Translations under genes and position numbers: made by a program
Virus record (IMG/VR): IMGVR_UViG_3300005513_000018
Span: 1 to 30,992 of that record
DNA: 30,992 nt
Origin: a virus
Strand: one strand, 5' to 3'
Notes under the pieces: generated by a model
The model's database searches: none
Seen by the model: the letters and a program-made list of their open reading frames with translations, nothing else
Told to the model about the DNA's origin: nothing
Part shown: piece after piece, positions 5,858 to 13,476 of the stretch
How positions within the stretch are numbered: position 1 is the first letter of the stretch
How the letters are laid out: each line of letters begins with the position of its first letter

Positions 5858-7218
5858 CCGAGACCGCCTACCTGGCCCACATCGAGCCGGGCAAGCTCAC
5901 CACCGACAAGAACGTCCGCAAGGACCTCGACCTGACCAAGGAGTTCCTCGCCTCGGTCAAGAACAACGGGGTGCTCGAGCCGATCGTCGCGTACCCGGAC
6001 GCGCTCAACGACGGGTGCTTCCGGATCCACCTCGGCCACCGTCGCGCCGCGGCCGCCGTCGAAGCAGGCCTCGCGACCGTGCCCGTGTACGTCATCAGCG
6101 AGCGGGACGCGTCCGAGCGCATCAGCGAGCAGCTCGTCGAGAACGTCCACCGCGCCGCGCTCAAGCCCGCCGAGACGGCTGAGGCGTACAAGGAGCTCGC
6201 CCTCTTCGGCCTGCCCGCGACGACGATCGCGAAGAAGACCAGCACCAAGCTCGCGGCGATCGGCGACGCCATCAAGGTCGCCAACAATCCCACCGCGGCG
6301 AAGGTGCTGCAGGAGCGGCAGCTCACCATCGACGAGGCGCTCGTGTTCGCCGAGTTCGATGACGACGAGCAGGCCATCGCCAGACTGGAGAGCGCAGCCG
6401 ACACCGGTCGCCTCGCCTTCACAGCGCAGGTGATCCGCAACGAGCGCGCTGAGGCGGAATCACTCGCCGCCGCGCGCGCCGAAGCCGAGGCCACAGGGTT
6501 CGAGGTCCTCGACGCCGTGCCCAGCTACGACGACCCCAAGTACCGAGCCATCGGCAGAGTGTTCGTCTCCGCGGACGACCTCTCGACTCCTGTCGCCGTC
6601 GAAACCGCCCTCGACGAGGCTCGCGAGGACCTCCGCGTCTTCGTGAGAGCCGTGCCGACGCCCTACGGTGAGCCCACCAAGTACAAGGTCGCCTACGCCC
6701 TGACCAACTGGGCCGACCACGGCTGGTACGCGACCGACTACGGCAAGCCGGCCACCGGCCCGCTCACCGATGAGCAGAAGGCCGAGCGCAGGGCCTTCCG
6801 CGAGAACGCCAAGCTCTGGACCGCAGCCACCCACGTCCGCCTCGACTGGGTGAAGGACTTCCTCCAGCGCCGCACACTCCCCACCGACATCACCAACCTC
6901 CCCGCACTCCTCTTCGCCAGCCGCGACCTCATCGACTACCGGACCCGCAAGATCGCCCGCGATCTCCTCGGCCTCGCCGACGACTACGACGCGCTCAAGA
7001 CCTTCATCACCGGCTCCCCCGCCCACGCACCGCACGTCATCACCGCGCTCGCCGTGGCCGGCTTCGAGCTGAACCTCGACCCGAAGAAGGGCTGGGCCAC
7101 CGACGACGCGCTCACGCCGCTCTACCTGCAGCAGCTGTCCCGCTGGGGCTACCCGCTGTCGGAGCTCGAGGAGAACCTCGTGAAGAGCGCCGCGAGCAGC
7201 GAGGGCGACGCTGCATGA
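5854..7218 (+). CDS. ParB-like nuclease-domain protein
   Basis: 454 aa. Residues about 10-115 form a ParB N-terminal domain: IEPGKL...NVRKDLDLTKEFLASVKNNGVLEPIVAYP, a GHRRAAAAVEAG box, then VPVYVIS and SEQLVENVHRAALKPAETAEAY. Residues about 120-160 are the usual helical HTH following segment (LPATTIAKKTSTKLAAIGDAI). The remaining roughly 300 aa are not recognisable; two WADHGWYATDYGK-like aromatic patches stand out. In phages such proteins occur in replication or regulation modules rather than partition. No ParA is visible here. The nuclease and helicase genes follow with ATGA overlaps. Confidence 0.8.
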   Translation: MTETAYLAHIEPGKLTTDKNVRKDLDLTKEFLASVKNNGVLEPIVAYPDALNDGCFRIHLGHRRAAAAVEAGLATVPVYVISERDASERISEQLVENVHRAALKPAETAEAYKELALFGLPATTIAKKTSTKLAAIGDAIKVANNPTAAKVLQERQLTIDEALVFAEFDDDEQAIARLESAADTGRLAFTAQVIRNERAEAESLAAARAEAEATGFEVLDAVPSYDDPKYRAIGRVFVSADDLSTPVAVETALDEAREDLRVFVRAVPTPYGEPTKYKVAYALTNWADHGWYATDYGKPATGPLTDEQKAERRAFRENAKLWTAATHVRLDWVKDFLQRRTLPTDITNLPALLFASRDLIDYRTRKIARDLLGLADDYDALKTFITGSPAHAPHVITALAVAGFELNLDPKKGWATDDALTPLYLQQLSRWGYPLSELEENLVKSAASSEGDAA

Positions 7219-7619
7219 TCACGTACGCCCGGCAACAGGTCGTCGAACAGGTCATCGAGCTCATCGAAGCGGCCACGCTCACATACAGCGACGAGACCAG
7301 CCTGCACATCCAGCTCGAGCAGCTCCTCGCGCCGGCTGGCTTCGACGTCGCGCGCGAGGTCCGCCTGTCCGACGGCGTCTCGCGCATCGACCTCCTCGTC
7401 GACGGCTGGCTCGGCATCGAGGTCAAGATCAAGGGCACCAGCCCCGAGGTGTACCGCCAGCTCGCTCGCTACACCCACTGCGGCGAGCTCGGCGCCGTTC
7501 TGCTCATCACCACCCGGGCCCGCCACGCCGGGATCGCGAACTGGCTCAACAGCGCCCAGTACAACGACGCCAACGCGTGCGTCGCCTACCAGGTCTCCCT
7601 GCTCGAGGGCGGCCTGTGA
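7215..7619 (+). CDS. PD-(D/E)XK-type nuclease
   Basis: 134 aa, ATG overlapping the ParB-like stop. The catalytic pattern is intact: E35 in an N-terminal helix (LHIQLEQLL), D59 in SRIDLLVDG, E69-x-K71 in WLGIEVKIKG, and a following Q helix (YRQLARYT). This is the minimal restriction-endonuclease-like core. Coupling to the SNF2-type helicase next door suggests the two act together on DNA, for example in replication, recombination or host DNA attack. A structural rather than catalytic role cannot be excluded, but all key residues are present. Confidence 0.75.
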   Translation: MITYARQQVVEQVIELIEAATLTYSDETSLHIQLEQLLAPAGFDVAREVRLSDGVSRIDLLVDGWLGIEVKIKGTSPEVYRQLARYTHCGELGAVLLITTRARHAGIANWLNSAQYNDANACVAYQVSLLEGGL

Positions 7620-9370
7620 ACCGCACCTACGGCACCTACGAGTACCGCCCGCCCGTGTGGGGCCAGCGGTCATCCCGCGGCGTCTGGGCGCTCAAGCTCG
7701 AACCCGCCGTCAGACAACGCGCTCGCCGCGTCTTCGGCCGTGTGCAGGCGACCCGCCAATCGACGATCCTCATCACGGACACCGTCGAGGTCGCCCGCGA
7801 CATCGCCTGGTTCATGGAGCGGTGGCCGCTGCAGCCGGCCGACGACCGGTCGCAGCGCTGGCTTGAGCAGGGCGCACGTGAGCACGCCGACCGCGAGGAC
7901 ACCGTCAACCAGATCCTCACGGGCGACCTGGTGCTCGACGTGCTCCCGCACGAACCGGCCAAGACGCCGCGCGAGTACCAGCGCACTGCCGTCGCGCTGC
8001 TCCGCGCGCGCGGGCGGCTGCTCCTCACCGACGAGGTCGGTCTCGGGAAGACGTTCACCGGCCTGCTGAACCTCGTGCACGAGGACGCGCTGCCGGCGCT
8101 GATCGTCCCGCCGACGCACCTCCCGCGCCGCTGGGTCACCGAGCTCACCGATGCGTTCCCGTGGCTGACATACGAGGTCGCCAAGAAGACCGAGCCGTCG
8201 ATCCGCGCAAAGACCGGCCTGCTCGCCGACGTCACGATCGTGCCGTATTCGAAGATCGACGGCTGGGCCGGCCACCTGCAGAACCAGGTCCGCTCCGTCG
8301 TGTTCGACGAGGTGCAGGAGCTCCGCCACGGTGAGGGCACGTCGAAGGGCGCGGCCGCCGGCCTCGTCGCCGACAACGCCAGCTACGTGCTCGGCCTCAC
8401 CGCCACGCCGGTCTACAACTACGGCGGCGAGATCTGGAACATCCTGAACATCCTCGCCCCGGGCGAGCTCGGCACCCGCGAAGAGTTCGCGCGCGAGTGG
8501 GGCGGCGCCGAGATGTCCAACGGTCGGATGATGGTGAAGGATCCGGCCGCGCTCGGCAACTACCTGCGCGAGCAGGGTCTCATGCTGGGCCGCACCCGTA
8601 CCGAGGTCGGCCGCGAGCTCCCCAAGACGATCAAGCACGCCATGCTCGTCGACACCGACACGACCGAGCTCGACAAGGTGAAGGGTGACTCGAAGAAGCT
8701 CGCCCAGCTGATCCTCAACCAGTCGGCCACGAAGCAGGAACGCTTCCAGGCGGCCGGCCAGATCGACTGGATGCTGCGCGAAGCCACCGGCGTCGACAAG
8801 GCCCAGTACGTCGCCGAGTTCGTCCGGCTGCTGCTGCAGTCGGAGGAGAAGGTCGTGCTCTGGGGCTGGCACCGCCGCGTTTACGACATCTGGATGGAGC
8901 AGCTCGCCGAGTTCAACCCGGCCATGTACACCGGCACCGAGAGCCCGAAGCAGAAGGCCGCCGCCGAGGATGCGTTCTGCACCCCGATCGACCCGGCCAA
9001 CCCCGACGCCGCCTGCCGCGTCCTGATCATGTCCCTGCGCTCCGGCGCCGGCGTCGACGGCCTGCAGAAGCACGCACGCGTCGGCGTCTTCGGAGAGCTC
9101 GACTGGTCCCCACAGGTACACGAGCAGGCCATCGGTCGCCTCCGCCGCGACGGCATGTCCGACGACCCACCCGTCATCTACTTCCTCAACAGCCCCGAAG
9201 GCAGCGACCCCGCGATCATGGACGTCCTCCAGATCAAGCGGCAGCAGTCCGAACCGATGCTCACCAAGGACGGCCAGCTCTTCGCCAACGCCACCACCGA
9301 CACCTCCCGCGCGCGCCGCCTCGCCGAGCAAGTCCTCGGCATCACCCCCACCGAAACGGAGACCCCATGA
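7616..9370 (+). CDS. SNF2/superfamily 2 DNA helicase
   Basis: 584 aa; GTG at 7616 overlaps the nuclease stop. Motifs in order: Q122 in TPREYQRTAV, Walker A DEVGLGKT (139-146), DEVQ box (231-234), GLTATP (260-265), and motif VI QAIGRLRRDG (about 503-512) with WSPQVHEQ before it. The DE.GLGKT and GLTATP forms are typical of SNF2-like ATPases. The first 100 aa resemble the HARP/SMARCAL1-type lead-in of phage helicases, but that is uncertain. ATP-driven DNA translocation or remodelling is expected, with the preceding nuclease as likely partner. Confidence 0.87.
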   Translation: MNRTYGTYEYRPPVWGQRSSRGVWALKLEPAVRQRARRVFGRVQATRQSTILITDTVEVARDIAWFMERWPLQPADDRSQRWLEQGAREHADREDTVNQILTGDLVLDVLPHEPAKTPREYQRTAVALLRARGRLLLTDEVGLGKTFTGLLNLVHEDALPALIVPPTHLPRRWVTELTDAFPWLTYEVAKKTEPSIRAKTGLLADVTIVPYSKIDGWAGHLQNQVRSVVFDEVQELRHGEGTSKGAAAGLVADNASYVLGLTATPVYNYGGEIWNILNILAPGELGTREEFAREWGGAEMSNGRMMVKDPAALGNYLREQGLMLGRTRTEVGRELPKTIKHAMLVDTDTTELDKVKGDSKKLAQLILNQSATKQERFQAAGQIDWMLREATGVDKAQYVAEFVRLLLQSEEKVVLWGWHRRVYDIWMEQLAEFNPAMYTGTESPKQKAAAEDAFCTPIDPANPDAACRVLIMSLRSGAGVDGLQKHARVGVFGELDWSPQVHEQAIGRLRRDGMSDDPPVIYFLNSPEGSDPAIMDVLQIKRQQSEPMLTKDGQLFANATTDTSRARRLAEQVLGITPTETETP

Positions 9371-9678
9371 CCGACCACACCAGCGCCCTGCAGATCATGC
9401 TCGCGGCCGCGGCCGCCGAGGAGGCGACCGAACAGACCGTGCTCGACGCGATCGCTCCGTTCGTCCCCGAGGACGCCGACACCGGCCGCCTCCGCGTCCT
9501 CGCCCGCGGCTTCATCAAGGACGCCGGCATCGCCCGCCACCGCGCCGAGCAGATGCAGAAGCACCTCACCGTCGCGCTCGCCGGCTACCCGCACAACCTC
9601 GGCCCGGCGCCGGTCATCGTCGACGCCGCACCGTTCATCGACCGCCCGTCGGTCTTCACCAGAAAGGACGCCGCATGA
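9367..9678 (+). CDS. Hypothetical alpha-helical protein
   Basis: 103 aa; ATG overlaps the helicase stop. Mostly helical and Ala-rich (LQIMLAAAAAEEATEQTVLDAIAPF), followed by a RLRVLARGFIKDAGIARHRAEQMQKHL helix pair. No catalytic or metal motifs and no recognised family. Possibly an accessory to the helicase by operon position only. Confidence 0.65.
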   Translation: MTDHTSALQIMLAAAAAEEATEQTVLDAIAPFVPEDADTGRLRVLARGFIKDAGIARHRAEQMQKHLTVALAGYPHNLGPAPVIVDAAPFIDRPSVFTRKDAA

Positions 9679-9938
9679 CCAACGCAGCCACAACCACGAT
9701 CAAAGACACCATGCACTGGCTCAACGGCGAGCGAGCAGCCCAGCTCGATCGCATCGAGCACCTACGGGTCGAGCACCAGCGTGCAGAAGCCCGCGTCCTC
9801 GAGATCGATCAGCAACTCGCTCAACTCGACGAAGCCGCCGCCATCCTCGCGAAGGCCGGGGTCGACGGCGGCGACCTCGACGAGGCCACCGCCGGTGCGG
9901 TCGCGCTCGCCGATGGCGGAGAGGGCGTGGCCGAGTGA
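9675..9938 (+). CDS. Small coiled-coil protein sharing a motif with the 1446-2537 product
   Basis: 87 aa. ATG overlaps the previous stop, with AAAGGA upstream. Residues about 18-58 are a coiled coil (LDRIEHLRVEHQRAEARVL, EIDQQLAQLDEAAAILAKA). Residues 61-79 read AGVDGGDLDEATAGAVALA, closely matching AGVPAADLDQAAVGAVALA at 170-188 of the 1446-2537 protein. That suggests a shared interaction module. Function unknown. Confidence 0.65.
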   Translation: MTNAATTTIKDTMHWLNGERAAQLDRIEHLRVEHQRAEARVLEIDQQLAQLDEAAAILAKAGVDGGDLDEATAGAVALADGGEGVAE

Positions 9939-10267
9939 GAAGCGACGCCGCCAAGCGCGAGACAACCACCATCGTCCTCGCCGCGGACCTCGATGACTTC
10001 GACATGGCCGTGCCCGCTCGCAACGGCCTTGCCGAGAAGGTCAGCAGCATCGGTCACGTGGTGACCCGTGGACCTTGGAAGTACGTCGTCGTTACCCCGT
10101 TCTCAATCCAGATGACCGCCGGCCTGGTCGCCGACGAGCTCATCGTCGCGCCGAGAATGCGCGAGAGTCCTGCACTGCGGCGTCAGATCGAGTACGTGCT
10201 CCCCTGCTTCGCGCGGGCGGCCGGTGGCCCTGCCGAGGTGCTCCGCCGCGCGGAGGTGGCTCTGTGA
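9935..10267 (+). CDS. Hypothetical protein
   Basis: 110 aa; GTG overlaps the previous TGA (GTGA). Pattern: an N-terminal strand TTIVLAADLDDFDMAV, a second strand pair GPWKYVVVTPFSIQ, then a helical C-terminus with the only Cys (YVLPCFARAAGGPAEVLRR). It looks like a single alpha/beta domain. No family recognised, and nothing suggests an enzyme. Confidence 0.6.
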   Translation: MRSDAAKRETTTIVLAADLDDFDMAVPARNGLAEKVSSIGHVVTRGPWKYVVVTPFSIQMTAGLVADELIVAPRMRESPALRRQIEYVLPCFARAAGGPAEVLRRAEVAL

Positions 10268-10974
10268 GCGAGTACCCGAGCTTCATCATCCCCACCCGCG
10301 CCGCCGTGTGCGTCCGTGGCGGCCGACGCGGTGGACACCCCGACGAGCGTCCAGTCGTGCCCGGCACGGACCTGTGCCGCGGCTGCCACGAACGCTTCCC
10401 CGGGATCCTCGCCGACCTGGTCAGCCTGTGGTCGACGCTGAGCGAGTCGATCGTCCGCCGGCCCGGCGCGAACTACATGCGCGATCGTGTCGACACGTCT
10501 GGCGGCGGCGACGCCGGCAACCTGTGGAACCCGTCCGCCGCCCGCGCGCTCGTCGAGCTCGCCGACTGGACCGGCTACCTGGTGCGCACCATCTACCGCG
10601 AGCACCCCGGTACGCCGTCGCTCGAGAAGGACGCACGCACCGACATCGCTCTCGCCACGATCGCGCGCTGGTACTCGCACTGGTTCACCGCATACCCGAC
10701 CGTCGGCCCGGCGCTCGTCGAGGACGCCATCACGCTCCGCCAGGCCGTGATGCGTGCCGTCGACGCGCCCGCCTACAAGCGTGTCGAGATCTCCGGCCAC
10801 TACTGCCAAGAGGTGCTCGAGGAGACCGACTACGGCCCCGTCGTCTGTCTCGGCCAGCTCGTCGGCATCCTGCGCCCCGGCGACCTCACGAACCCGTCCA
10901 CCATCGTCTGCTCACTCAACCCCGGCCACCCCCGACTCGACCGGAAAGACTGGCTCCTTGCCCACGCCCACTGA
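10264..10974 (+). CDS. Cys-rich hypothetical protein, helical core
   Basis: 236 aa; GTG overlaps the previous stop. N-terminal C16 with C38-x2-C41 (DLCRGCHERFP) and an intervening His form a likely zinc knuckle. Residues about 45-175 are helical (LADLVSLWSTLSESIV, ARALVELADWTGYLVRTIY, ALATIARWYSHWFTAYPTVG). The C-terminus has three more Cys in strands (HYCQEV, VVCLGQL, TIVCSLN) ending in a His, a second possible metal site. This layout, zinc knuckle - helical domain - zinc ribbon, recurs in actinophage proteins of unknown function as far as I recall. Confidence 0.68.
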   Translation: MSEYPSFIIPTRAAVCVRGGRRGGHPDERPVVPGTDLCRGCHERFPGILADLVSLWSTLSESIVRRPGANYMRDRVDTSGGGDAGNLWNPSAARALVELADWTGYLVRTIYREHPGTPSLEKDARTDIALATIARWYSHWFTAYPTVGPALVEDAITLRQAVMRAVDAPAYKRVEISGHYCQEVLEETDYGPVVCLGQLVGILRPGDLTNPSTIVCSLNPGHPRLDRKDWLLAHAH

Positions 10975-11161
10975 GCAGGCGCCTGGGGCGCTCAACTACT
11001 GGGTCGCGATCGATGTCGCGGCCGCCGCCCTCGACGTCACCGTCGCCAACGCGTACGTGATCGCCAAGCGCGAGCACTGGCGCCGCACACACACGAAGCC
11101 CCGCGGCTACCTCATGGCCGACATCCGCGCCACCGCGCTCAAGAGAAGGACCCGCACATGA
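10958..11161 (+). CDS. Small helix-turn-helix-like protein (TTG start)
   Basis: 67 aa. TTG at 10958 is the only start that precedes the conserved-looking region; GGAAAG at 10943-10948 is a usable ribosome site. It overlaps the previous gene by 17 nt. The sequence YWVAIDVAAAALDVTV, then ANAYVIAKREHWRR and PRGYLMADIRAT, looks like a MerR/excisionase-style helix-turn-helix that ends in 'GY...D'. It could be a transcriptional regulator or directionality factor, but no integrase is in view. The 3' end carries a 17-bp repeat shared with 5841-5857. Confidence 0.52.
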   Translation: MPTPTEQAPGALNYWVAIDVAAAALDVTVANAYVIAKREHWRRTHTKPRGYLMADIRATALKRRTRT

Positions 11162-11454
11162 TCAGCTACGTCTACGAAGTCGCACCATGGTGCCCGAGCT
11201 ACTGGCACGAACCCGAGACATTCACGCTCTTCAAAGGCCTCGACACGATGCCTGGGGACCCAAGCCTCGACGAGATCGCCATCAGCGTCGTCGTGGACGA
11301 GCATCTGCCCAAGGACCGCGACAGCTGGTCACAGCTGCCCGACGAGATTGCACGGGCAGCATGGGAGGCAGACCACCTCACAGTCGCCGCGTTCAACGTC
11401 ACCGGACCCCGCGGCACCTACCAGACCCGCCTAGCGAGGACCGTGTCCGAATGA
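11158..11454 (+). CDS. Hypothetical acidic protein
   Basis: 98 aa; ATG overlaps the previous stop, with GAAGGA upstream. Aromatic-rich N-terminus (YVYEVAPWCPSYWHEPETFTLF), acidic centre and a C-terminal strand segment (HLTVAAFNVTGPRGTYQTRL). No motif recognised. It is the last gene of the rightward early run and ends 5 bp before the stop of the oppositely oriented gene. Confidence 0.6.
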   Translation: MISYVYEVAPWCPSYWHEPETFTLFKGLDTMPGDPSLDEIAISVVVDEHLPKDRDSWSQLPDEIARAAWEADHLTVAAFNVTGPRGTYQTRLARTVSE

Positions 11455-11459
11455 CGCGG

Positions 11460-12011
11460 CTACCGATCGGAGGCCGGTCGATTCTCAGGATCGACCTCCG
11501 GTGTCTCGGCAGGAGGCTCGTGGTGCTGCTTCTCGATCTCGTCAACGATCTGGACGATGTCGTCGTGCGTCATCACGGGTGGCTGCTGCCCACCCAGGAA
11601 CATCTGGACGAGCATCAGCAGTACGGTGATCCACGTCGCAATAGAGGCACCACGCGTCGACAAGACTGCGTCGACAGCGCGACCAAGCGATGGGGCCTCC
11701 TTCTCGATCGTCTTGGTCAGCTTCCGCTTGACCTCCTCGACATCCGCGCCATCCTTCGCGATCTCGCGTTCGGCCCACTCCAGAGCCGTCTGCAGACGAC
11801 GAAGTTGCGCCTCGCTCGCGAGACTGTTCGGACTCAGCGTGGTGTCGTCCCCAGGACCCGAGCTGACATAGAACGCGTCGACAGCCCGGACGCCCCGACC
11901 ACAGATCGGGCAATCCACCGTCACCCGCGTGAGACTCGCGCGACCAAATCCGAGGAGCGCGTCATCGACGTTCACCCATCCATCCACCGGACACTCAGCC
12001 ACCAGTCTCAT
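11460..12011 (-). CDS. Cys-motif protein with coiled-coil helices and one membrane segment (opposite-strand moron candidate)
   Basis: 183 aa from ATG at 12011. C7 and C34-x2-C37 (ECPVDG; VDCPICGRG) form a small zinc-ribbon-like N-terminus. Charged helices follow at about 65-105 (EAQLRRLQTALEWAEREI, VEEVKRKLTKTIEKEA), then a single hydrophobic helix at about 123-141 and an acidic tail of about 40 aa. Upstream on the minus strand, TACGGT (plus 12019-12024) sits 7 nt before the ATG, so a leaderless transcript is possible. A longer reading frame from 12098 exists but would run into the oppositely oriented gene at 12071. It is the only credible minus-strand gene, suggesting independent expression, for example from a prophage. 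Function unknown. Confidence 0.72.
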   Translation of the reverse strand: MRLVAECPVDGWVNVDDALLGFGRASLTRVTVDCPICGRGVRAVDAFYVSSGPGDDTTLSPNSLASEAQLRRLQTALEWAEREIAKDGADVEEVKRKLTKTIEKEAPSLGRAVDAVLSTRGASIATWITVLLMLVQMFLGGQQPPVMTHDDIVQIVDEIEKQHHEPPAETPEVDPENRPASDR

Positions 12012-12070
12012 GCCCCGCACCGTAGCGAGCTTCACTCCGCCGCGCCAGAGCAGACGACCAGGAGACAACC

Positions 12071-12499
12071 ATGAGCAGACGATCACGCCGCCTCGCACGC
12101 CGACGACACACCCACAACCGCAACACCCGCGCTCGCCGAAACCAGAAGCGCTCGCCGATGCAGGTCACCTACTCGCTGTACATCCCACTCAGCCTCCGAC
12201 TCGCAGTTGGCGGCTGGGTCAACCCCTACTACGCCGCCGCGATCGCGCGGAGGGAGCACCTGCAGCGTGAGCTCGCGCTCGCCGACAGGATGGCCTCGCT
12301 CGGATTCGACATGCGCGACGAGCACGACGCCATCACCACCGACGTCGTCACGCTCGAGCGCGCGAAACTCCACATCCGCGGCCCCGAGATCTCCGCCGAG
12401 ATCGATGGCGTCCGGATCTGCATCACCGAGTACGGCTGGTGCGAACGCGAGTTCGGCCACGACGGCCCGCACGTCTACAAGCCATGTGAGCGATCATGA
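12071..12499 (+). CDS. Hypothetical protein with Arg-rich N-terminus
   Basis: 142 aa; ATG with CCAGGAG ending about 7 nt upstream. The first 27 residues are extremely basic (SRRSRRLARRRHTHNRNTR, ARRNQKR), likely RNA- or DNA-binding and disordered. A small folded part follows: WVNPYYAAAIARREHLQRELALAD, a beta segment (KLHIRGPEISAEIDGVRICI) and a C-terminal TEYGWCEREFGHDGPHVYKPCE with Cys and His residues. An internal ATG near residue 30 (MQVTYSLYIPL) could be an alternative start. It is divergent from the minus-strand gene, with 59 bp between starts. Confidence 0.62.
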   Translation: MSRRSRRLARRRHTHNRNTRARRNQKRSPMQVTYSLYIPLSLRLAVGGWVNPYYAAAIARREHLQRELALADRMASLGFDMRDEHDAITTDVVTLERAKLHIRGPEISAEIDGVRICITEYGWCEREFGHDGPHVYKPCERS

Positions 12500-12668
12500 C
12501 ACTGCTCGACGGGCTGTGGAGGTAGACGACGGCATTCCCCCGTAGTCGGCAGGTGCGCGGGTACTCGTGGGCGACAGATGCCACTGTGATGCCCCTCCGA
12601 CGGGTGGCTGCGCCGTCAGCCAACAGCCCGATAGTTTGTAGTGACGAATGCTCAGCAAGGAGAACCTG
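12500..12668 (+). promoter_or_regulatory. Non-coding upstream region of the lipoprotein gene; weak promoter candidate
   Basis: No credible gene here. A 6-bp hairpin, TGGCTG (12605-12610) with CAGCCA (12617-12622), could end early transcription weakly. An A+T-richer stretch, GATAGTTTGTAGT (about 12630-12642), offers a -10-like TAGTTT at 12632-12637, but no good -35 is visible. AAGGAG at 12657-12662 is the ribosome site for the lipoprotein. A promoter is expected because the lipoprotein gene is not coupled to the previous gene. Confidence 0.3.
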
Positions 12669-13253
12669 ATGGCCTCGAAGACCCGGACCCCACTGGCACT
12701 GACAGCACTCGCGTTGCTGGCGCTCACGGGATGCTCAAGCCAACCGTCGGGGCCTCGCGAAATGGTGACGGGGCTTCACTCCAAAGACCTATGCAGCATC
12801 GTCCAAGACCCGATCGCCACCGACGCGCTCGCGGGTGCCACCTTCAAGGAGCCCGAGACATACGACAGCGATGACGGCAACGCAGAGTGCCGCATCCCCT
12901 CCAGTGACGACACCCAGGGCGTCAAACTCAGCGTCGGATACGCCATGCGCACCGTCGGCGACAAACGGAGCATTTACAAGTCACTCACCGACGGAGGCGC
13001 CAACTCGAAGGAGCAGTGCTCCGACGGGGGATCCATGCCAGCAGTGACCGAGCATCTCACCGACGAGGTCGCGATGATCTGCAACAAGGGCGACAACAAG
13101 ACGAGCACCTTCGAGTACACCGGCGCCACCCGCAATGGAGGCTTCACGGTGAACGTCACACGGAATGCCACGGACGGCGCGATCACCGCCGAACAAGCCC
13201 AGAAATGGGTGGATGCAGTCGCATCCAAGGCACTGCAGCCGGCAGGCAACTGA
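12669..13253 (+). CDS. Secreted lipoprotein (candidate superinfection-exclusion / lysogenic conversion protein)
   Basis: 194 aa from ATG 12669, preferred over ATG 12648 because AAGGAG lies 6 nt upstream. A signal peptide (KTRTP, then LALTALALLAL) ends in the lipobox LTGC with lipid-bearing C22, so the protein should be anchored on the outer face of the cytoplasmic membrane. The mature part has Cys at LCSIV, AECRIP, EQCSDG and MICNKG, likely two disulfides. It resembles actinobacterial DUF3558-type lipoproteins (an early 'LCsl' and 'C.w' layout), though this match is only by eye. Phage-borne lipoproteins such as TP-J34 Ltp and T5 Llp block superinfection, which is the best guess for role. Confidence 0.75.
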   Translation: MASKTRTPLALTALALLALTGCSSQPSGPREMVTGLHSKDLCSIVQDPIATDALAGATFKEPETYDSDDGNAECRIPSSDDTQGVKLSVGYAMRTVGDKRSIYKSLTDGGANSKEQCSDGGSMPAVTEHLTDEVAMICNKGDNKTSTFEYTGATRNGGFTVNVTRNATDGAITAEQAQKWVDAVASKALQPAGN

Positions 13254-13330
13254 CGGTCCGCCCGGCGACCCACGCGCGAGCAACAGCACCGACCGACTCC
13301 TAACCCTTCCCCGTCTGACCCACCACGCGC

Positions 13331-13390
13331 TACCATGCATTCGCAGCGAGACGAGAGCCCCGGCCACCAACGTGAGCCGGGGCTCTTCGC
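13331..13390 (+). terminator. Strong hairpin terminator, possibly ending a very short transcript
   Basis: An 11-bp perfect stem, AGAGCCCCGGC (13354-13364) and GCCGGGGCTCT (13376-13386), with an 11-nt loop, followed by TTCGCG rather than a U-run. It lies 100 bp after the lipoprotein stop and isolates the lipoprotein from the following operon. A -10-like TACCAT at 13331-13336 sits just upstream, so a short RNA of about 50 nt is conceivable. The rest of 13254-13470 holds nothing else I can identify. Confidence 0.6.
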
Positions 13391-13476
13391 GAAAGATCCG
13401 ACCTCACGCCGTTGTGACGACGGCGCGCAGAACAGGGGTGCTCTGGGCGAACGCCTAGGGCGCGACCGTGCAGGCG

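Noticed and set aside
7670-9331. Minus-strand open frame opposite the helicase
   Set aside because: All helicase motifs are on the + strand; the reverse product is low-complexity Gly/Val/Leu.
11464-11513. Imperfect inverted repeat GGTCGAT/ATCGACC near the convergent gene ends as a terminator
   Set aside because: Only 7 bp, no T-run, and it lies inside the minus-strand coding region.
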